From Vibrio sp. UBA2441 (GTDB lineage: Bacteria; Pseudomonadota; Gammaproteobacteria; Enterobacterales; Vibrionaceae), in contig DDQN01000015.1 of NCBI GenBank assembly GCA_002342685.1, positions 1-61,191 on the forward strand: a stretch of 61,191 nucleotides of DNA, in the 5' to 3' direction. The translations under genes and the position numbers were made by a program. Positions 1 to 9,099 of the stretch are shown here, in pieces (positions within the stretch are counted from its first letter, which is position 1; every line of letters starts with the position of its first letter). The notes under the pieces were generated by a model, which was not told the origin of the DNA, searched no databases, and saw only the letters and a list, made by a program, of their open reading frames with translations.

Positions 1-1131
1 ACTGCCTTGAAAAACGCCGATGGCTGGAATTTCCAAGAGAACAGATTCAATCCATTTGTGGGGTTAGACAACTCGAAGCCGGGAATGCGACAAATTGATC
101 TCGCCCTGATGATTAGTGGCTGGTCTGTTGATGACATGATTGCTCCGGGGTCGTCGTCACTACAAATAAATTCCGGCCCGGCTTACAGCTGGGAACAAAT
201 CGGCTTGATGGATCAGCAGTGGCAGTTTGAAAATGGAGAAGACGCGAATCAAAGTATTAAATCTGCCGCTCGGCTCTTAGGTGCAGCTCGTTGTGGAATT
301 ACAAAGCATCATAAAGTGTGGAACTGGGATCCCCTATATGACTCCAGAGCAGGTAAAGAAGTGTCATGGGATGAGTTCCCGTTTAAACCTAAATCGGTCA
401 TCGTTGTATTGGTTGAAGAAGATTACGAAGCAATAGCCACTGCACCTTCATATGTATCTGGTGCCGCTGTAGGAATGGGCTACTCACAGATGGCAACGGT
501 AGCGGGTAGTTTGGCGAGTTTTATTCGTGGACTTGGGTATAAGGCGGTTGCATCAGGGAATGATCTGGGTAATAGCGTGGCATACGCTATTGAAGCTGGT
601 TTAGGTGAAGGTGCTAGAAATGGCCATCTTATGGCCCCTAGATTTGGACCTCGAGTTCGTATAGCTAAAGTGTATACAGACATGGAACTACCTGAAGACG
701 CATACGATACCCCCAAATCTTACGGAATAATGGAGTTTTGTGAAAACTGTAAGTTATGCGCAGAAAAGTGTCCTTCAAAGGCGATTACTTTTGATGATGA
801 GCCTGGTTGGGGACCAACCTATGAAAACGGAGAAGACCCAATGTACTCCTGGCATCATCAACGAGGGGTGAAGAAGTTCTATAACGACGCTAAGAAGTGC
901 TACAAATATTGGGTTGATAGTGGTACCGACTGTGCTATTTGCATGACGGCGTGCCCTTGGAACAAACCGGACTTTTGGCATCACAGATTAATTGATGCCT
1001 CTAATGCATATACCGGTGGACCAATACATACCTTTATGAAAGTGATGGATGAGCTGTTTGGGTACGGTAACGTTTTTGATGAGCAGGCTGTTCTCGATTT
1101 TTGGAAAACAGGCAGAGATATTGAAGTTTAA
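1..1131 (+). CDS. rdhA: Reductive dehalogenase catalytic subunit RdhA, 5' end outside window
   Basis: The frame is open at the window edge, so the N-terminus (normally with a Tat signal) is missing; about 376 residues are visible. The C-terminal half carries two ferredoxin-type 4Fe-4S sites. Counting from the first in-frame TTG at base 7, the first is C245, C248, C251, C255 followed by Pro, and the second is C298, C309, C312, C316 followed by Pro-Trp. This layout is characteristic of RdhA, which removes halogen from organohalides using cobalamin. A small hydrophobic gene follows 15 bp downstream, as rdhB follows rdhA. Epoxyqueuosine reductase (QueG) has a similar Fe-S and cobalamin fold, but the downstream anchor gene and the sequence style favour RdhA. 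The substrate cannot be read from the sequence. Confidence 0.85.
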   Translation, partial: TALKNADGWNFQENRFNPFVGLDNSKPGMRQIDLALMISGWSVDDMIAPGSSSLQINSGPAYSWEQIGLMDQQWQFENGEDANQSIKSAARLLGAARCGITKHHKVWNWDPLYDSRAGKEVSWDEFPFKPKSVIVVLVEEDYEAIATAPSYVSGAAVGMGYSQMATVAGSLASFIRGLGYKAVASGNDLGNSVAYAIEAGLGEGARNGHLMAPRFGPRVRIAKVYTDMELPEDAYDTPKSYGIMEFCENCKLCAEKCPSKAITFDDEPGWGPTYENGEDPMYSWHHQRGVKKFYNDAKKCYKYWVDSGTDCAICMTACPWNKPDFWHHRLIDASNAYTGGPIHTFMKVMDELFGYGNVFDEQAVLDFWKTGRDIEV

Positions 1132-1146
1132 CTGGAGCACAAAATT

Positions 1147-1431
1147 ATGATGGCATTAATGTGGTATTTATTGGGAATGTTGACGGTTGCTGCTTTTGTT
1201 GGTTATCGAAAGATTGCCAGTGTATATCGTCTGAGCCTAGTGGCAACTTTGGGTATTTTAGCATCGGCGATTGGAATGTGGTTCTGTATTGCATGGTCTT
1301 GGGCATCCTTCGTTGAAAGGGAGCCGCAATCAGGTGCAATGGGTCTTATTATGTTTGGCTTAATATCTATTGCGATCTTCGCAGTGACTTGGCGAACACA
1401 AATAGCACCTAATAAAATAGGTAATAGGTAA
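1147..1431 (+). CDS. Small integral membrane protein, probable RdhB-type anchor
   Basis: This 94-residue protein has three hydrophobic segments (about residues 4-20, 29-52 and 65-82) and a basic tail. Its position directly behind rdhA is that of rdhB, which encodes the membrane anchor holding the exported dehalogenase at the cytoplasmic membrane. The start used is the first of two adjacent ATG codons. RdhB proteins are poorly conserved, so the call rests on size, topology and synteny rather than on a diagnostic motif. Short TAATAGG-like direct repeats follow the stop codon. Confidence 0.65.
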   Translation: MMALMWYLLGMLTVAAFVGYRKIASVYRLSLVATLGILASAIGMWFCIAWSWASFVEREPQSGAMGLIMFGLISIAIFAVTWRTQIAPNKIGNR

Positions 1432-1508
1432 TAGGTAATAAGTAGTATTTTTTCAGTGATATATAAAATAAGTGACTGAGTTTTAGATTAAATAAAGGTA
1501 AATTCCTT

Positions 1509-2294
1509 ATGATTGATGAGAAACCCTATAAAGAGCTGACTGAAGCGCAAAACTATTATTTGCTAGCGGCAAGTATTCTTAAAGGCTCAAATAATGATCT
1601 AGGAATTGAGTCGGCAGTAACCTATCTGAACAAGGCAGCAGAATTGGGATTGAACGAAGCCCGATATCAGTTGGGTATCATTTACTTTGAAGAAAGGCAT
1701 TTGCCCCAAGATCAGTTGAAGGCATTTGAATGGTTCCAGCTTGCTTCGGATGATGACTATATTCCAGCTAAGTTTGCCCTTGCAACCCTTTATTCCCAAC
1801 AAGAAAAATACTCAAAGGCCTTTGAGATTTTGAATGAGTTGGCGGCTCGTGGAGTGACAGAAGCACAGACAAACCTAGCGGATTTCTACTTGGGTGCAAA
1901 AGGGGTTGAAAAAGACGCAAAAAAAGCCGTGTCTTTACTGACTCAATCCGCCGAAAAGGGGGACAGACTTGCTCAATATCGGTTAGGGTTGCTTTGTTAT
2001 CAAGGACAAGAAGTAGTTAGCGATTATATTAAAGCAAGAAAATACATCGTTATGGCTATGGAGCAAAAATTACTGTTAGCCTATTTTGTCATGGGATCGA
2101 TGCTAGAACATGGCTTTGGTATCGATAAAGACGTTGTCCGTGCTTATACCTTGTACTGTTTTTGTCAACACTATGGTATGCCCAATCTCAATGATTTATT
2201 GGACGATGTTTTAGGCACTATGAACGATATGGAAAGGCATAAAGCTAAGCAATTGGCACGGGAGTATTGTCACAATGAACCTGCCCCTGAATAG
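1509..2294 (+). CDS. Sel1-repeat (TPR-like) protein
   Basis: This 261-residue protein is built of Sel1-like repeats, with recurring A-x2-G-x2-A-x3-L-G and A-x3-Y/F-x2-A elements such as GLNEARYQLGIIYFE, GVTEAQTNLADFYLGAKG and GDRLAQYRLGLLCYQGQE. Such solenoids mediate protein-protein contacts. No signal peptide is evident, so a cytoplasmic location is likely. The end overlaps the start of the LuxR-type gene by 20 bp, indicating a two-gene operon with translational coupling. The partner and pathway are unknown; a link to the regulator or the dehalogenase is possible but unproven. Confidence 0.75.
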   Translation: MIDEKPYKELTEAQNYYLLAASILKGSNNDLGIESAVTYLNKAAELGLNEARYQLGIIYFEERHLPQDQLKAFEWFQLASDDDYIPAKFALATLYSQQEKYSKAFEILNELAARGVTEAQTNLADFYLGAKGVEKDAKKAVSLLTQSAEKGDRLAQYRLGLLCYQGQEVVSDYIKARKYIVMAMEQKLLLAYFVMGSMLEHGFGIDKDVVRAYTLYCFCQHYGMPNLNDLLDDVLGTMNDMERHKAKQLAREYCHNEPAPE

Positions 2295-3024
2295 CCTGTG
2301 GCAAGATGAGATCCTGATATTACCTTTTAATGGAGCAAAGCTTGTAAGCTTTGATATCTGGGGAGGCATGAATGTAGAAGATAAAACCAATGGTGGCTTT
2401 CGGGGTAAAGATTTTGAGTATATGACCTTGATGTATTCAACCAAAAACGTGCCTCTTGAGGTTGTTTGGAGTTGTCCTCCTGCCTTTTTGAGCAGTAACG
2501 ATAACAATGTTGAACGAGCACTAACTGCAAAAATACCCATTCTTCACAATCGTTCGCTAATCGAAAAAGATCATATTCTGTCTCTCAACAAGTTTGTGCG
2601 CCGTTTTAATATTGAAGATGACAGCTCGCATACAGTGCTGGTTCCAGTCAGTGAAAGTGTGGAAAATCGTTGGAAATCTTCACTCTGTTTTAGTTTTGTT
2701 TTTGAAGGTGATGAAAATCCATCGATGTTTTTGAATAGACATCAAAAAGCGTTGATTGCACTGTCTGACAAAATTTACAATTTATGGCACATGTTCGAAG
2801 GCAAAGGTTTTAATCTTTATAAAATCAGGAAGACATTTAGCGACAACGCTGTTCAAATTGCGAACCTAATGGCAGACGGTTTTTCTACCAGGGTAATGGC
2901 CGAAAAACTGCACATTAGCCGTTCTGGAGTGGAGTATCACATTGAGTCAATGAGACAAACACTAGGGGCGAAAAATCGAGGGAACTTGATAGCGGAATTG
3001 TTTAGAAAGGGCATAATTTTTTGA
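2275..3024 (+). CDS. LuxR-family transcriptional regulator
   Basis: This 249-residue protein ends in a clear LuxR/GerE helix-turn-helix (about residues 190-249, including IANLMADGFSTRVMAEKLHI and a recognition helix around SRSGVEYHIESM). The N-terminal 170 residues have the length of an autoinducer- or ligand-binding domain. The ATG lies inside the end of the Sel1-repeat gene, so the two are co-transcribed. It may control the dehalogenase genes or a quorum-type response. I see no neighbouring luxI-like synthase, so it would be an orphan receptor. Confidence 0.8.
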   Translation: MNLPLNSLWQDEILILPFNGAKLVSFDIWGGMNVEDKTNGGFRGKDFEYMTLMYSTKNVPLEVVWSCPPAFLSSNDNNVERALTAKIPILHNRSLIEKDHILSLNKFVRRFNIEDDSSHTVLVPVSESVENRWKSSLCFSFVFEGDENPSMFLNRHQKALIALSDKIYNLWHMFEGKGFNLYKIRKTFSDNAVQIANLMADGFSTRVMAEKLHISRSGVEYHIESMRQTLGAKNRGNLIAELFRKGIIF

Positions 3025-3162
3025 AGTGGCTTGAGTTTGTTTTCATTCTATTTAACCCCGTAAAAAACACAGGTACCTAATTCTATCCATTAAAAATACA
3101 TACTTCTTTCATTTTTAGCATATTTTGTTAATGTGGAAAAACGCAATTCAAAGGATGGAAGT

Positions 3163-3777
3163 ATGTCATCAACAAATAAACTGTATTACGTTTATGACCC
3201 AATGTGTTCTTGGTGTTGGGGGTATAAGCCCATGTGGAATCAGATAAAACAAGCGCTACCTGATGAAGTAGAAATTATCTATGTACTTGGAGGTCTCGCC
3301 CCCGATTCTGATGAACCTATGCCTGAAATCATGCAGCAGCAAATTGCGTCTTATTGGAAGAAAATTGAAAACTATTTAGGTACAAGCTTCAATTATGACT
3401 TCTGGAGCCAAAACATCCCTCGTCGTTCAACTTATCCTTCTTGCAGAGCCGTCTTAGCCGCTCGTTCACAAGGCGCTGAACTGGCAATGTTGGATGCGAT
3501 TCAAAACGCTTATTACCTACAAGCAAAGAACCCTAGTGACAATGAAGTGTTGATTGATTTGGCAAAAAGCATTGATCTAAACATGAACGACTTTGAAGCC
3601 GAATTTCTAGGCGAGGAAACCCAGAAACGCTTATTAACTGAAATTTCTTTTGCTCGGTCTATTGGCGGTAATAGCTTTCCATCTCTTTTTGTTGAAACAG
3701 GCACCGAACTTACCGAGTTGCCAATAGATTACCAAGATGCTGAAAAAACCATAATGCAATTAAAGACAATTATATAA
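3163..3777 (+). CDS. DsbA-family (FrnE-like) thiol oxidoreductase
   Basis: The protein is a thioredoxin-fold DsbA/FrnE-like enzyme with the redox motif CSWCWG right after the first beta strand (DPMCSWCWGYKP). The cis-Pro region appears as GGNSFPSLFVE. An in-frame GTG lies at 3133, but ATG 3163 has a good purine-rich site (AAGGATGG) just upstream and gives the usual family N-terminus, hence 204 residues. No signal peptide is seen, so a cytoplasmic role similar to 2-hydroxychromene-2-carboxylate isomerase/FrnE relatives is likely. A small unknown gene follows 25 bp downstream. Confidence 0.8.
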   Translation: MSSTNKLYYVYDPMCSWCWGYKPMWNQIKQALPDEVEIIYVLGGLAPDSDEPMPEIMQQQIASYWKKIENYLGTSFNYDFWSQNIPRRSTYPSCRAVLAARSQGAELAMLDAIQNAYYLQAKNPSDNEVLIDLAKSIDLNMNDFEAEFLGEETQKRLLTEISFARSIGGNSFPSLFVETGTELTELPIDYQDAEKTIMQLKTII

Positions 3778-3802
3778 GACCAAAAATTGATGAGGAGTTG
3801 GA

Positions 3803-4087
3803 ATGAATTTAGATAAAGCAAAAAAACGAATCGCGAAGCAGGTTAAAAAAGGCTTTAAGGGTTACCCTCAAATATCACTGAGTTATTTTGGTGACTCTCA
3901 AGATTGCGCGACGAGTGTTGTCATTTATTTCACTATGGAGGAAGGTGGAGAGGTTCAGGAGCAAAAATTTGAAAGTAAAACAGACGCCAGAGAAGATGAA
4001 GTAATTCAGTCAGCGATTGTCAAAATCATTGAACGAGCGAACGCTAACTCGGTCATTGAGACAGAAGGTATTTCTGTGATCAAATAA
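3803..4087 (+). CDS. Small conserved-type protein of unknown function
   Basis: This 94-residue, charged, mixed alpha/beta protein has a basic N-terminus (KAKKRIAKQVKKGFKGYP) and a central strand-rich part. A GAGGAG ribosome-binding site precedes the ATG. The 25-bp spacing from the DsbA-like gene suggests the same transcript. I do not recognise the family. Confidence 0.6.
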   Translation: MNLDKAKKRIAKQVKKGFKGYPQISLSYFGDSQDCATSVVIYFTMEEGGEVQEQKFESKTDAREDEVIQSAIVKIIERANANSVIETEGISVIK

Positions 4088-4168
4088 CGTGCTTAATTGT
4101 GTAGTCATGTTGAAGCTGACCTTATGGTTTCTTCTTTATGATAGGCATTAACACTTTGATATTACTTG

Positions 4169-5194
4169 CTATGTCTGTACTTGCGATGGTTGTCGATAAG
4201 TGTTAGAACGTTTGATAGTCTGTGTTGGCGTCTCTCCAAACAGTTGTTTGTAGTGCTGATTAAAGGTGCTTATATGGAAAAAGCCAAAGTCGATGGCTAA
4301 ATCGGAAATGACAATGTCCTCGCTGGATTTTAATAAAATTCGGCGTATCTCATTTAATCGGCAGTCTCGCAAGTATTGAATCGGTGACACATTAAGCTCA
4401 TGTTCAAAACAGTATTGTAAGGTTCGTCGGCTTACATACGCAATATTACATAACTCCGTTATTGTTAGAGGATACTGGCCAGTTTGCTCTACATGCTGAC
4501 GAATTTTGTCTAGTACGCGTCGTTTGGCCGGGCGAACTACCTGAATTTCTCTTATCCCAGATTCACTTTGAACTAATAGATCGGCCATTTTAGAAGCGAT
4601 AAGCGGTTTCAGGTGCTCTAGTCTTGAACGCATTTTGTCGTTTTGCATCATCGTCGATAGAGGAGAGTTCTCGTTCAGCAAAAGCCGGATAAGCTTTGCT
4701 AGCTCATACGTGACATAATTGTTCGGTTCAGAAATTAATGCCTTTGACGAGTGATTGAGCCAAATATCTGCATCAAGCCCGGTCATTTCATCTTGTATAC
4801 AACACTTATCCAGTACTAAACCAAAAATGTGGAACTCTTGTGGAGTCAACAATTCAAAGTCGATGCCTGATGGTCTAATCATCAATTGACCACTAGTTAT
4901 TTCATTATTATTTATTTTCGGTCTTTGTAACTGTGGGGAGAAACCAAGCCATATATTATTTTCGTTTACGCAACACTGCTGCATCAGTGTTTGGTTAGTG
5001 TACTCCTCAAATAGATGCATACCCCCTAGGGTTAACTCATCCAGATAACCGTGAAAAGCGCCGCTACTATGTTGGTTATAGTTCTGCTCCCAACCGACTA
5101 GGCTCTCTGCTTGTTGGTTTACATCAAATGTGAACGATTTGCACCTCTCTGGTGCACGTGAATTCATATCATAATGCAGTTGTGAAAATTTCAT
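4169..5194 (-). CDS. AraC-family regulator of the ethanolamine genes (EutR-like)
   Basis: This 341-residue protein has a C-terminal AraC/XylS double helix-turn-helix (about residues 230-330), including LTITELCNIAYVSRRTLQY and SDLAIDFGFFHISTFNQHYK followed by FGETPTQ. It is divergent from eutB with about 175 bp between, the usual arrangement for a local activator. In enterics EutR activates eut genes in response to ethanolamine plus adenosylcobalamin. The same role is inferred here from context, not from ligand-binding residues. The intergenic region holds its probable operator, but I could not define a motif. Confidence 0.8.
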   Translation of the reverse strand: MKFSQLHYDMNSRAPERCKSFTFDVNQQAESLVGWEQNYNQHSSGAFHGYLDELTLGGMHLFEEYTNQTLMQQCCVNENNIWLGFSPQLQRPKINNNEITSGQLMIRPSGIDFELLTPQEFHIFGLVLDKCCIQDEMTGLDADIWLNHSSKALISEPNNYVTYELAKLIRLLLNENSPLSTMMQNDKMRSRLEHLKPLIASKMADLLVQSESGIREIQVVRPAKRRVLDKIRQHVEQTGQYPLTITELCNIAYVSRRTLQYCFEHELNVSPIQYLRDCRLNEIRRILLKSSEDIVISDLAIDFGFFHISTFNQHYKQLFGETPTQTIKRSNTYRQPSQVQT

Positions 5195-5370
5195 GATTAT
5201 GGTCTCTCCTCATCATTGTTCCATTTGAATGCAACGGTCATTTAAGTCTTTGTTTTTATTTTGGTTATTGGTTTTGCACAATTCCGTCATTTCATTGGAA
5301 CGTTATTCGCTTTGATGAATAGAGATTTATTGCAAAGTTTGCGCCTAATTTTCAAAACGAGGTATTTAAG

Positions 5371-6771
5371 ATGTACAGTTATCGTTATCAACTAGGAGCT
5401 AAGGTCTATCAGTTTGATGGTCTTGCTGATGTGATGGCAAAAGCGTCTCCATTGCGATCCGGAGATCAATTAGCCGGCGTTGCAGCTCGCTCTTCGCAAG
5501 AGCGGGTTGTCGCGCAGATGCTGCTTGCAGACCTACCACTAACCGTTTTTTTAAACCAAGCACTTATTCCCTATGAGAGCGATGAAATCACTCGCCTTAT
5601 TATTGACCAACATGACAAACAAGCATTTTCGGAGATTGCTCATTTAACGGTTGGAGATTTTCGCAACTGGTTATTACAAGAAACCACAACAGAGTTCACG
5701 CTTGCACGCGTCCGGGCAGGAATTACGCCGGAAATGGCGGCCGCCGTGAGCAAAATCATGCGTAATCAAGACTTAATACTGGTGGCTAAAAAGTGTCGGG
5801 TGATCACCCAGTTTCGTAACACAATAGGGTTGTCAGGTCGCTTGTCGACCCGACTGCAGCCGAATCATCCAACAGATGACGTCAATGGTATTGCGGCCTC
5901 TATATTTGATGGCTTGATGTATGGCAATGGTGATGCAGTGATTGGTATCAACCCGGCAACGGATAGCGTCTCGCAAGCGGTTAAGTTGATGAAATTGATG
6001 GATGAAGTTATCCAACATTATCAGATCCCGACCCAGTCATGTGTGTTAACACATGTGACAAACACCATTGAAGCCATTGAGCTAGGTGCGCCGGTGGATC
6101 TGGTTTTTCAATCCATTGGTGGTACAGAAGCGACCAATCAGGGTTTCGGTGTGAACCTGAATGTACTCAATGAAGCTTACCAAGCCGCGCTGGAGTTAAA
6201 GCGAGGAACAGTGGGCAACAATGTAATGTATTTTGAAACGGGTCAGGGTAGCGCACTATCTGCGAATGGGCATCACGGGGTAGATCAACAAACGTGTGAA
6301 GCCAGAGCTTATGCGGTGGCGCGTAAATTTAACCCGTTATTGGTCAATACCGTGGTGGGGTTTATTGGGCCTGAATATCTTTTTGATGGTAAACAAATAA
6401 TCAGGGCGGGTTTGGAAGATCATTTCTGTGGCAAGCTGTTAGGATTGCCAATGGGATGTGATATCTGTTACACCAACCATGCCTATGCGGATCAAAATGA
6501 TATGGATAATTTGCTGACTCTGCTAGGTGTTGCGGAATGTTCTTTTATTATGGGTATTCCCGGTGCGGACGACATTATGCTCAATTATCAGACGACGTCG
6601 TTCCACGATGCTTTATACGCGAGACAGGTTCTTGGTTCGCGCCCGGCGCCAGAGTTTGATCAATGGCTTAAAGAGATGCAGATCTCTCCTTCTGATAGCC
6701 GTTCTCAGCTCAGTAAAGAACTCCCTTCTTCATTTGCTCAGCCGTTGCAATTAGTTCGGGAGGCATCATGA
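5371..6771 (+). CDS. eutB: Ethanolamine ammonia-lyase large subunit
   Basis: This 466-residue protein is close to the usual EutB length of about 450. Recognisable stretches include DVNGIAASIFDGLMYGNGDA, CVLTHVTNTIEAIE, FQSIGGTEATNQGFGVN, YFETGQGSALSANGHHGVDQ and CDICYTNHA. EutBC is the adenosylcobalamin-dependent enzyme that converts ethanolamine to acetaldehyde and ammonia. The gene overlaps eutC by the ATGA arrangement and is followed by a permease. No eut microcompartment shell, eutA reactivase or aldehyde dehydrogenase gene is nearby, so this is the short catabolic version of the pathway. Confidence 0.96.
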   Translation: MYSYRYQLGAKVYQFDGLADVMAKASPLRSGDQLAGVAARSSQERVVAQMLLADLPLTVFLNQALIPYESDEITRLIIDQHDKQAFSEIAHLTVGDFRNWLLQETTTEFTLARVRAGITPEMAAAVSKIMRNQDLILVAKKCRVITQFRNTIGLSGRLSTRLQPNHPTDDVNGIAASIFDGLMYGNGDAVIGINPATDSVSQAVKLMKLMDEVIQHYQIPTQSCVLTHVTNTIEAIELGAPVDLVFQSIGGTEATNQGFGVNLNVLNEAYQAALELKRGTVGNNVMYFETGQGSALSANGHHGVDQQTCEARAYAVARKFNPLLVNTVVGFIGPEYLFDGKQIIRAGLEDHFCGKLLGLPMGCDICYTNHAYADQNDMDNLLTLLGVAECSFIMGIPGADDIMLNYQTTSFHDALYARQVLGSRPAPEFDQWLKEMQISPSDSRSQLSKELPSSFAQPLQLVREAS

Positions 6772-7604
6772 GCAATATTTCACCAATAAAACAAGAGTTA
6801 ATCCACAGAGACCCTTGGGAAAAATTACGTCAATTTACTAACGCTCGTATTGGTATTGGTCGGGTGGGAACGAGTATTCCTACCGAGGAGTTGCTGCGTT
6901 TTCAACTTTCACATGCTCAGGCTATCGATGCAGTGCATACGCCTTTGGACATTAAAAAATTGTGTGAGCAATTTGAAACGGTTCCGGCTCTTAGGCCTTA
7001 TTTACCCGCTCAGATCTTGCGTAGCGAAGTACAAGATCGCATGGAATATTTGCAACGGCCGGATCTTGGACGCCGATTAAACGAATCATCCATTTACCAG
7101 CTTCAGCAGTTGCGGGAACACCAGCCTTTTGATGTGGTATTTGTCATTGCAGATGGTTTGTCTTCTTGTGCTATTGCCAATCACGCTAAACCTTTTTTGG
7201 ACATATTGATTAACAGTCTAAACGAAGACTCACAAAAGGATTGGAATGTGGGGCCTATCTGCGTTGTTGAACAAGGCCGAGTGGCGGTAGGTGATGATGC
7301 TTGTGAAACACTGAATGCAAAAATTGTAGTGCTTTTGGTTGGTGAACGGCCTGGTCTTAGCTCACCTGACAGTATGGGACTTTACCTTACATGGAACGCT
7401 AAACGAGGCATCGAAGAATCGCTTAGAAACTGCATCTCTAACATAAGACCAGAAGGGTTGAGCTATAACATAGCGGCGCATAAGTGTATGTATTTATTAA
7501 CAGAGTCATACAAAAAACAATTATCAGGGATTGGCTTGAAAGATCGCTCTGACGATATTCAGGTTGAAGGTACATCGTCTCAACAATTTTGTTTAATTAT
7601 CTAA
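6768..7604 (+). CDS. eutC: Ethanolamine ammonia-lyase small subunit
   Basis: This 278-residue EutC carries family stretches such as FTNARIGIGRVGTSIPT, ELLRFQLSHAQAIDAVH, DVVFVIADGLSSCAI and LLVGERPGLSSPDSMGLYL. The small subunit contributes to the cobalamin site of the EutBC complex. The start codon overlaps the eutB stop (ATGA), so synthesis is coupled. There is no obvious defect; it is slightly shorter than the enteric protein of about 295 residues. Confidence 0.96.
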   Translation: MSNISPIKQELIHRDPWEKLRQFTNARIGIGRVGTSIPTEELLRFQLSHAQAIDAVHTPLDIKKLCEQFETVPALRPYLPAQILRSEVQDRMEYLQRPDLGRRLNESSIYQLQQLREHQPFDVVFVIADGLSSCAIANHAKPFLDILINSLNEDSQKDWNVGPICVVEQGRVAVGDDACETLNAKIVVLLVGERPGLSSPDSMGLYLTWNAKRGIEESLRNCISNIRPEGLSYNIAAHKCMYLLTESYKKQLSGIGLKDRSDDIQVEGTSSQQFCLII

Positions 7605-7627
7605 ACTAGCACGAAAAGGAAAAAATT

Positions 7628-9019
7628 ATGTCTAGCAACGAAGAGTATCTAGCTCAAAGACAATTGAAAAAGGGAGCTGCAGGATGGATTCTGCTGGCCG
7701 GTTTGGGGATCTCATATGTTATTTCAGGTGATTTTGCCGGGTGGAACTTTGGTATAGCTCAAGCGGGTTGGGGAGGCTTTGTTATTGCGGCCGTCCTAAT
7801 GGGAATAATGTACTTAACACTAGTGTTGTCGTTGGCAGAAATGTCTGCAGCAATCCCCGCCGCTGGTGGTGGTTATAGTTTTGCCCGTCAGGCCATGGGG
7901 CCTGCTGGAGGATATCTTACTGGCCTTGCCGTACTGATCGAGTATTCTCTTGCTCCTGCTGCGATTGTTATTTTTATTGGGTCGGCAGTGAATGAGTTAA
8001 TTGGTATTGACGGTCCGGTAGTTTACGCTCTTTTCTACTTAGCTTTTGTTGGTATCCATATATTTGGCGCGGGAGAAGCACTGAAAGTGATGATGGTCAT
8101 CAGTGCGCTTGCTGTCCTGGCGATTGTTGCGACGGGCGTGGTTCTATTACCTGAATTTGATGCGACGCGTCTGTTTGATATTGAACCAGCGGCTGGTGGA
8201 ACTGAATTTTTGCCAATGGGTTATTATGGTGTTTGGTCGGCGCTGCCGTTTGCTATGTGGCTGTTTCTTGCGGTTGAAGGGGTACCTCTTGCGGCTGAAG
8301 AAGCAAAAGATCCTGCCAAAGATGTGCCTAAGGGTATTATCGGTGCGATGATTTTCCTTCTTTTTACGGCTGTTTTAGTGGTTGTTCTTGTTACTGGTGC
8401 TGCGGGCGCGAAAGTCATGGGTGATAGTGCCGTTCCTCTGGTTGATGCGCTTAATATGACGGGTCATAGTAGCGTTGCTACCATGGTTAATGTGTTGGGT
8501 TTGGCAGGTCTGATTGCTTCATTTTTCTCAATCATTTATGGCTACAGCCGCCTTGTGTTTGCACTATCGCGTGCCGGTTACTTACCTCAAAACCTTTCAT
8601 TGACTAGCAAGCGCAAGGTTCCTGTGCGTTCATTGGTTTATCCGGGGATTTTAGGTTTTATCATTTCGCTTTCTGGTGAGGGTGACTTGATTTTATCTAT
8701 GGCAGTGGTAGGTGCTACTGTGTCTTATGCGATGATGTCAGGCAGCCATATATTACTGCGCATTAAACAACCAAATCTTGTTCGCCCTTATAAAACACCG
8801 GGCGGTATAGTAACGTCGGGCGTGTCGTTTGTTTTATCTCTTGTCGCGCTAACAGGTGTTTATGCCTATGACGTTCGTGCATTCCTGTTTACTTTGGTTT
8901 TATTTGTCGTAGGTATGTTGTACTACTTTATCATCGGGCAAAACAATTTGGTTGCCAGTTCAGCAGAAGAGGAGTTTGCTTTGCTCTCTCAAGCGGAAGG
9001 CGAGTTGGAATCGGCTTAG
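7628..9019 (+). CDS. eat: Ethanolamine permease (APC superfamily)
   Basis: This 463-residue, 12-helix transporter of the amino acid-polyamine-organocation superfamily has typical family text: GWILLAGLGISYVISGDFAGWNFG near the N-terminus, SLAEMSAAIPAAGGGYSFAR in the second helix region, and EGVPLAAEEAKDP in the middle. It lies 23 bp behind eutC, with a ribosome-binding site (AAAAGGA), so it imports the substrate for EutBC. A strong hairpin terminator follows the stop codon. Confidence 0.92.
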   Translation: MSSNEEYLAQRQLKKGAAGWILLAGLGISYVISGDFAGWNFGIAQAGWGGFVIAAVLMGIMYLTLVLSLAEMSAAIPAAGGGYSFARQAMGPAGGYLTGLAVLIEYSLAPAAIVIFIGSAVNELIGIDGPVVYALFYLAFVGIHIFGAGEALKVMMVISALAVLAIVATGVVLLPEFDATRLFDIEPAAGGTEFLPMGYYGVWSALPFAMWLFLAVEGVPLAAEEAKDPAKDVPKGIIGAMIFLLFTAVLVVVLVTGAAGAKVMGDSAVPLVDALNMTGHSSVATMVNVLGLAGLIASFFSIIYGYSRLVFALSRAGYLPQNLSLTSKRKVPVRSLVYPGILGFIISLSGEGDLILSMAVVGATVSYAMMSGSHILLRIKQPNLVRPYKTPGGIVTSGVSFVLSLVALTGVYAYDVRAFLFTLVLFVVGMLYYFIIGQNNLVASSAEEEFALLSQAEGELESA

Positions 9020-9058
9020 TAAACTAAGTTTCTGACAGAGTTATAAACTAAAAAACAG

Positions 9059-9090
9059 AACCCGGGTATCCAGTGGATTCCGGGTTTTCT
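9059..9090. terminator. Terminator between eat and the ygiD-like gene
   Basis: AACCCGG at 9059-9065 pairs with CCGGGTT at 9080-9086, with an inner ATCC/GGAT pairing and T-rich sequence after. It sits between convergent genes, so it probably works on both strands. Confidence 0.8.
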
Positions 9091-9099
9091 TTGTCTGTT

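Noticed and set aside
1415..1445. Short TAATAGG direct repeats as an iteron or CRISPR-like array
   Set aside because: Only a few 7-bp units at the end of the rdhB-like gene, without spacers; probably slippage.
5261..5280. Possible sigma-54 promoter before eutB (TTGGTTATTGGTTTTGCA)
   Set aside because: The GG and GC pairs are 11 bp apart rather than 10 and the surrounding bases are poor; no NtrC-type regulator is adjacent.
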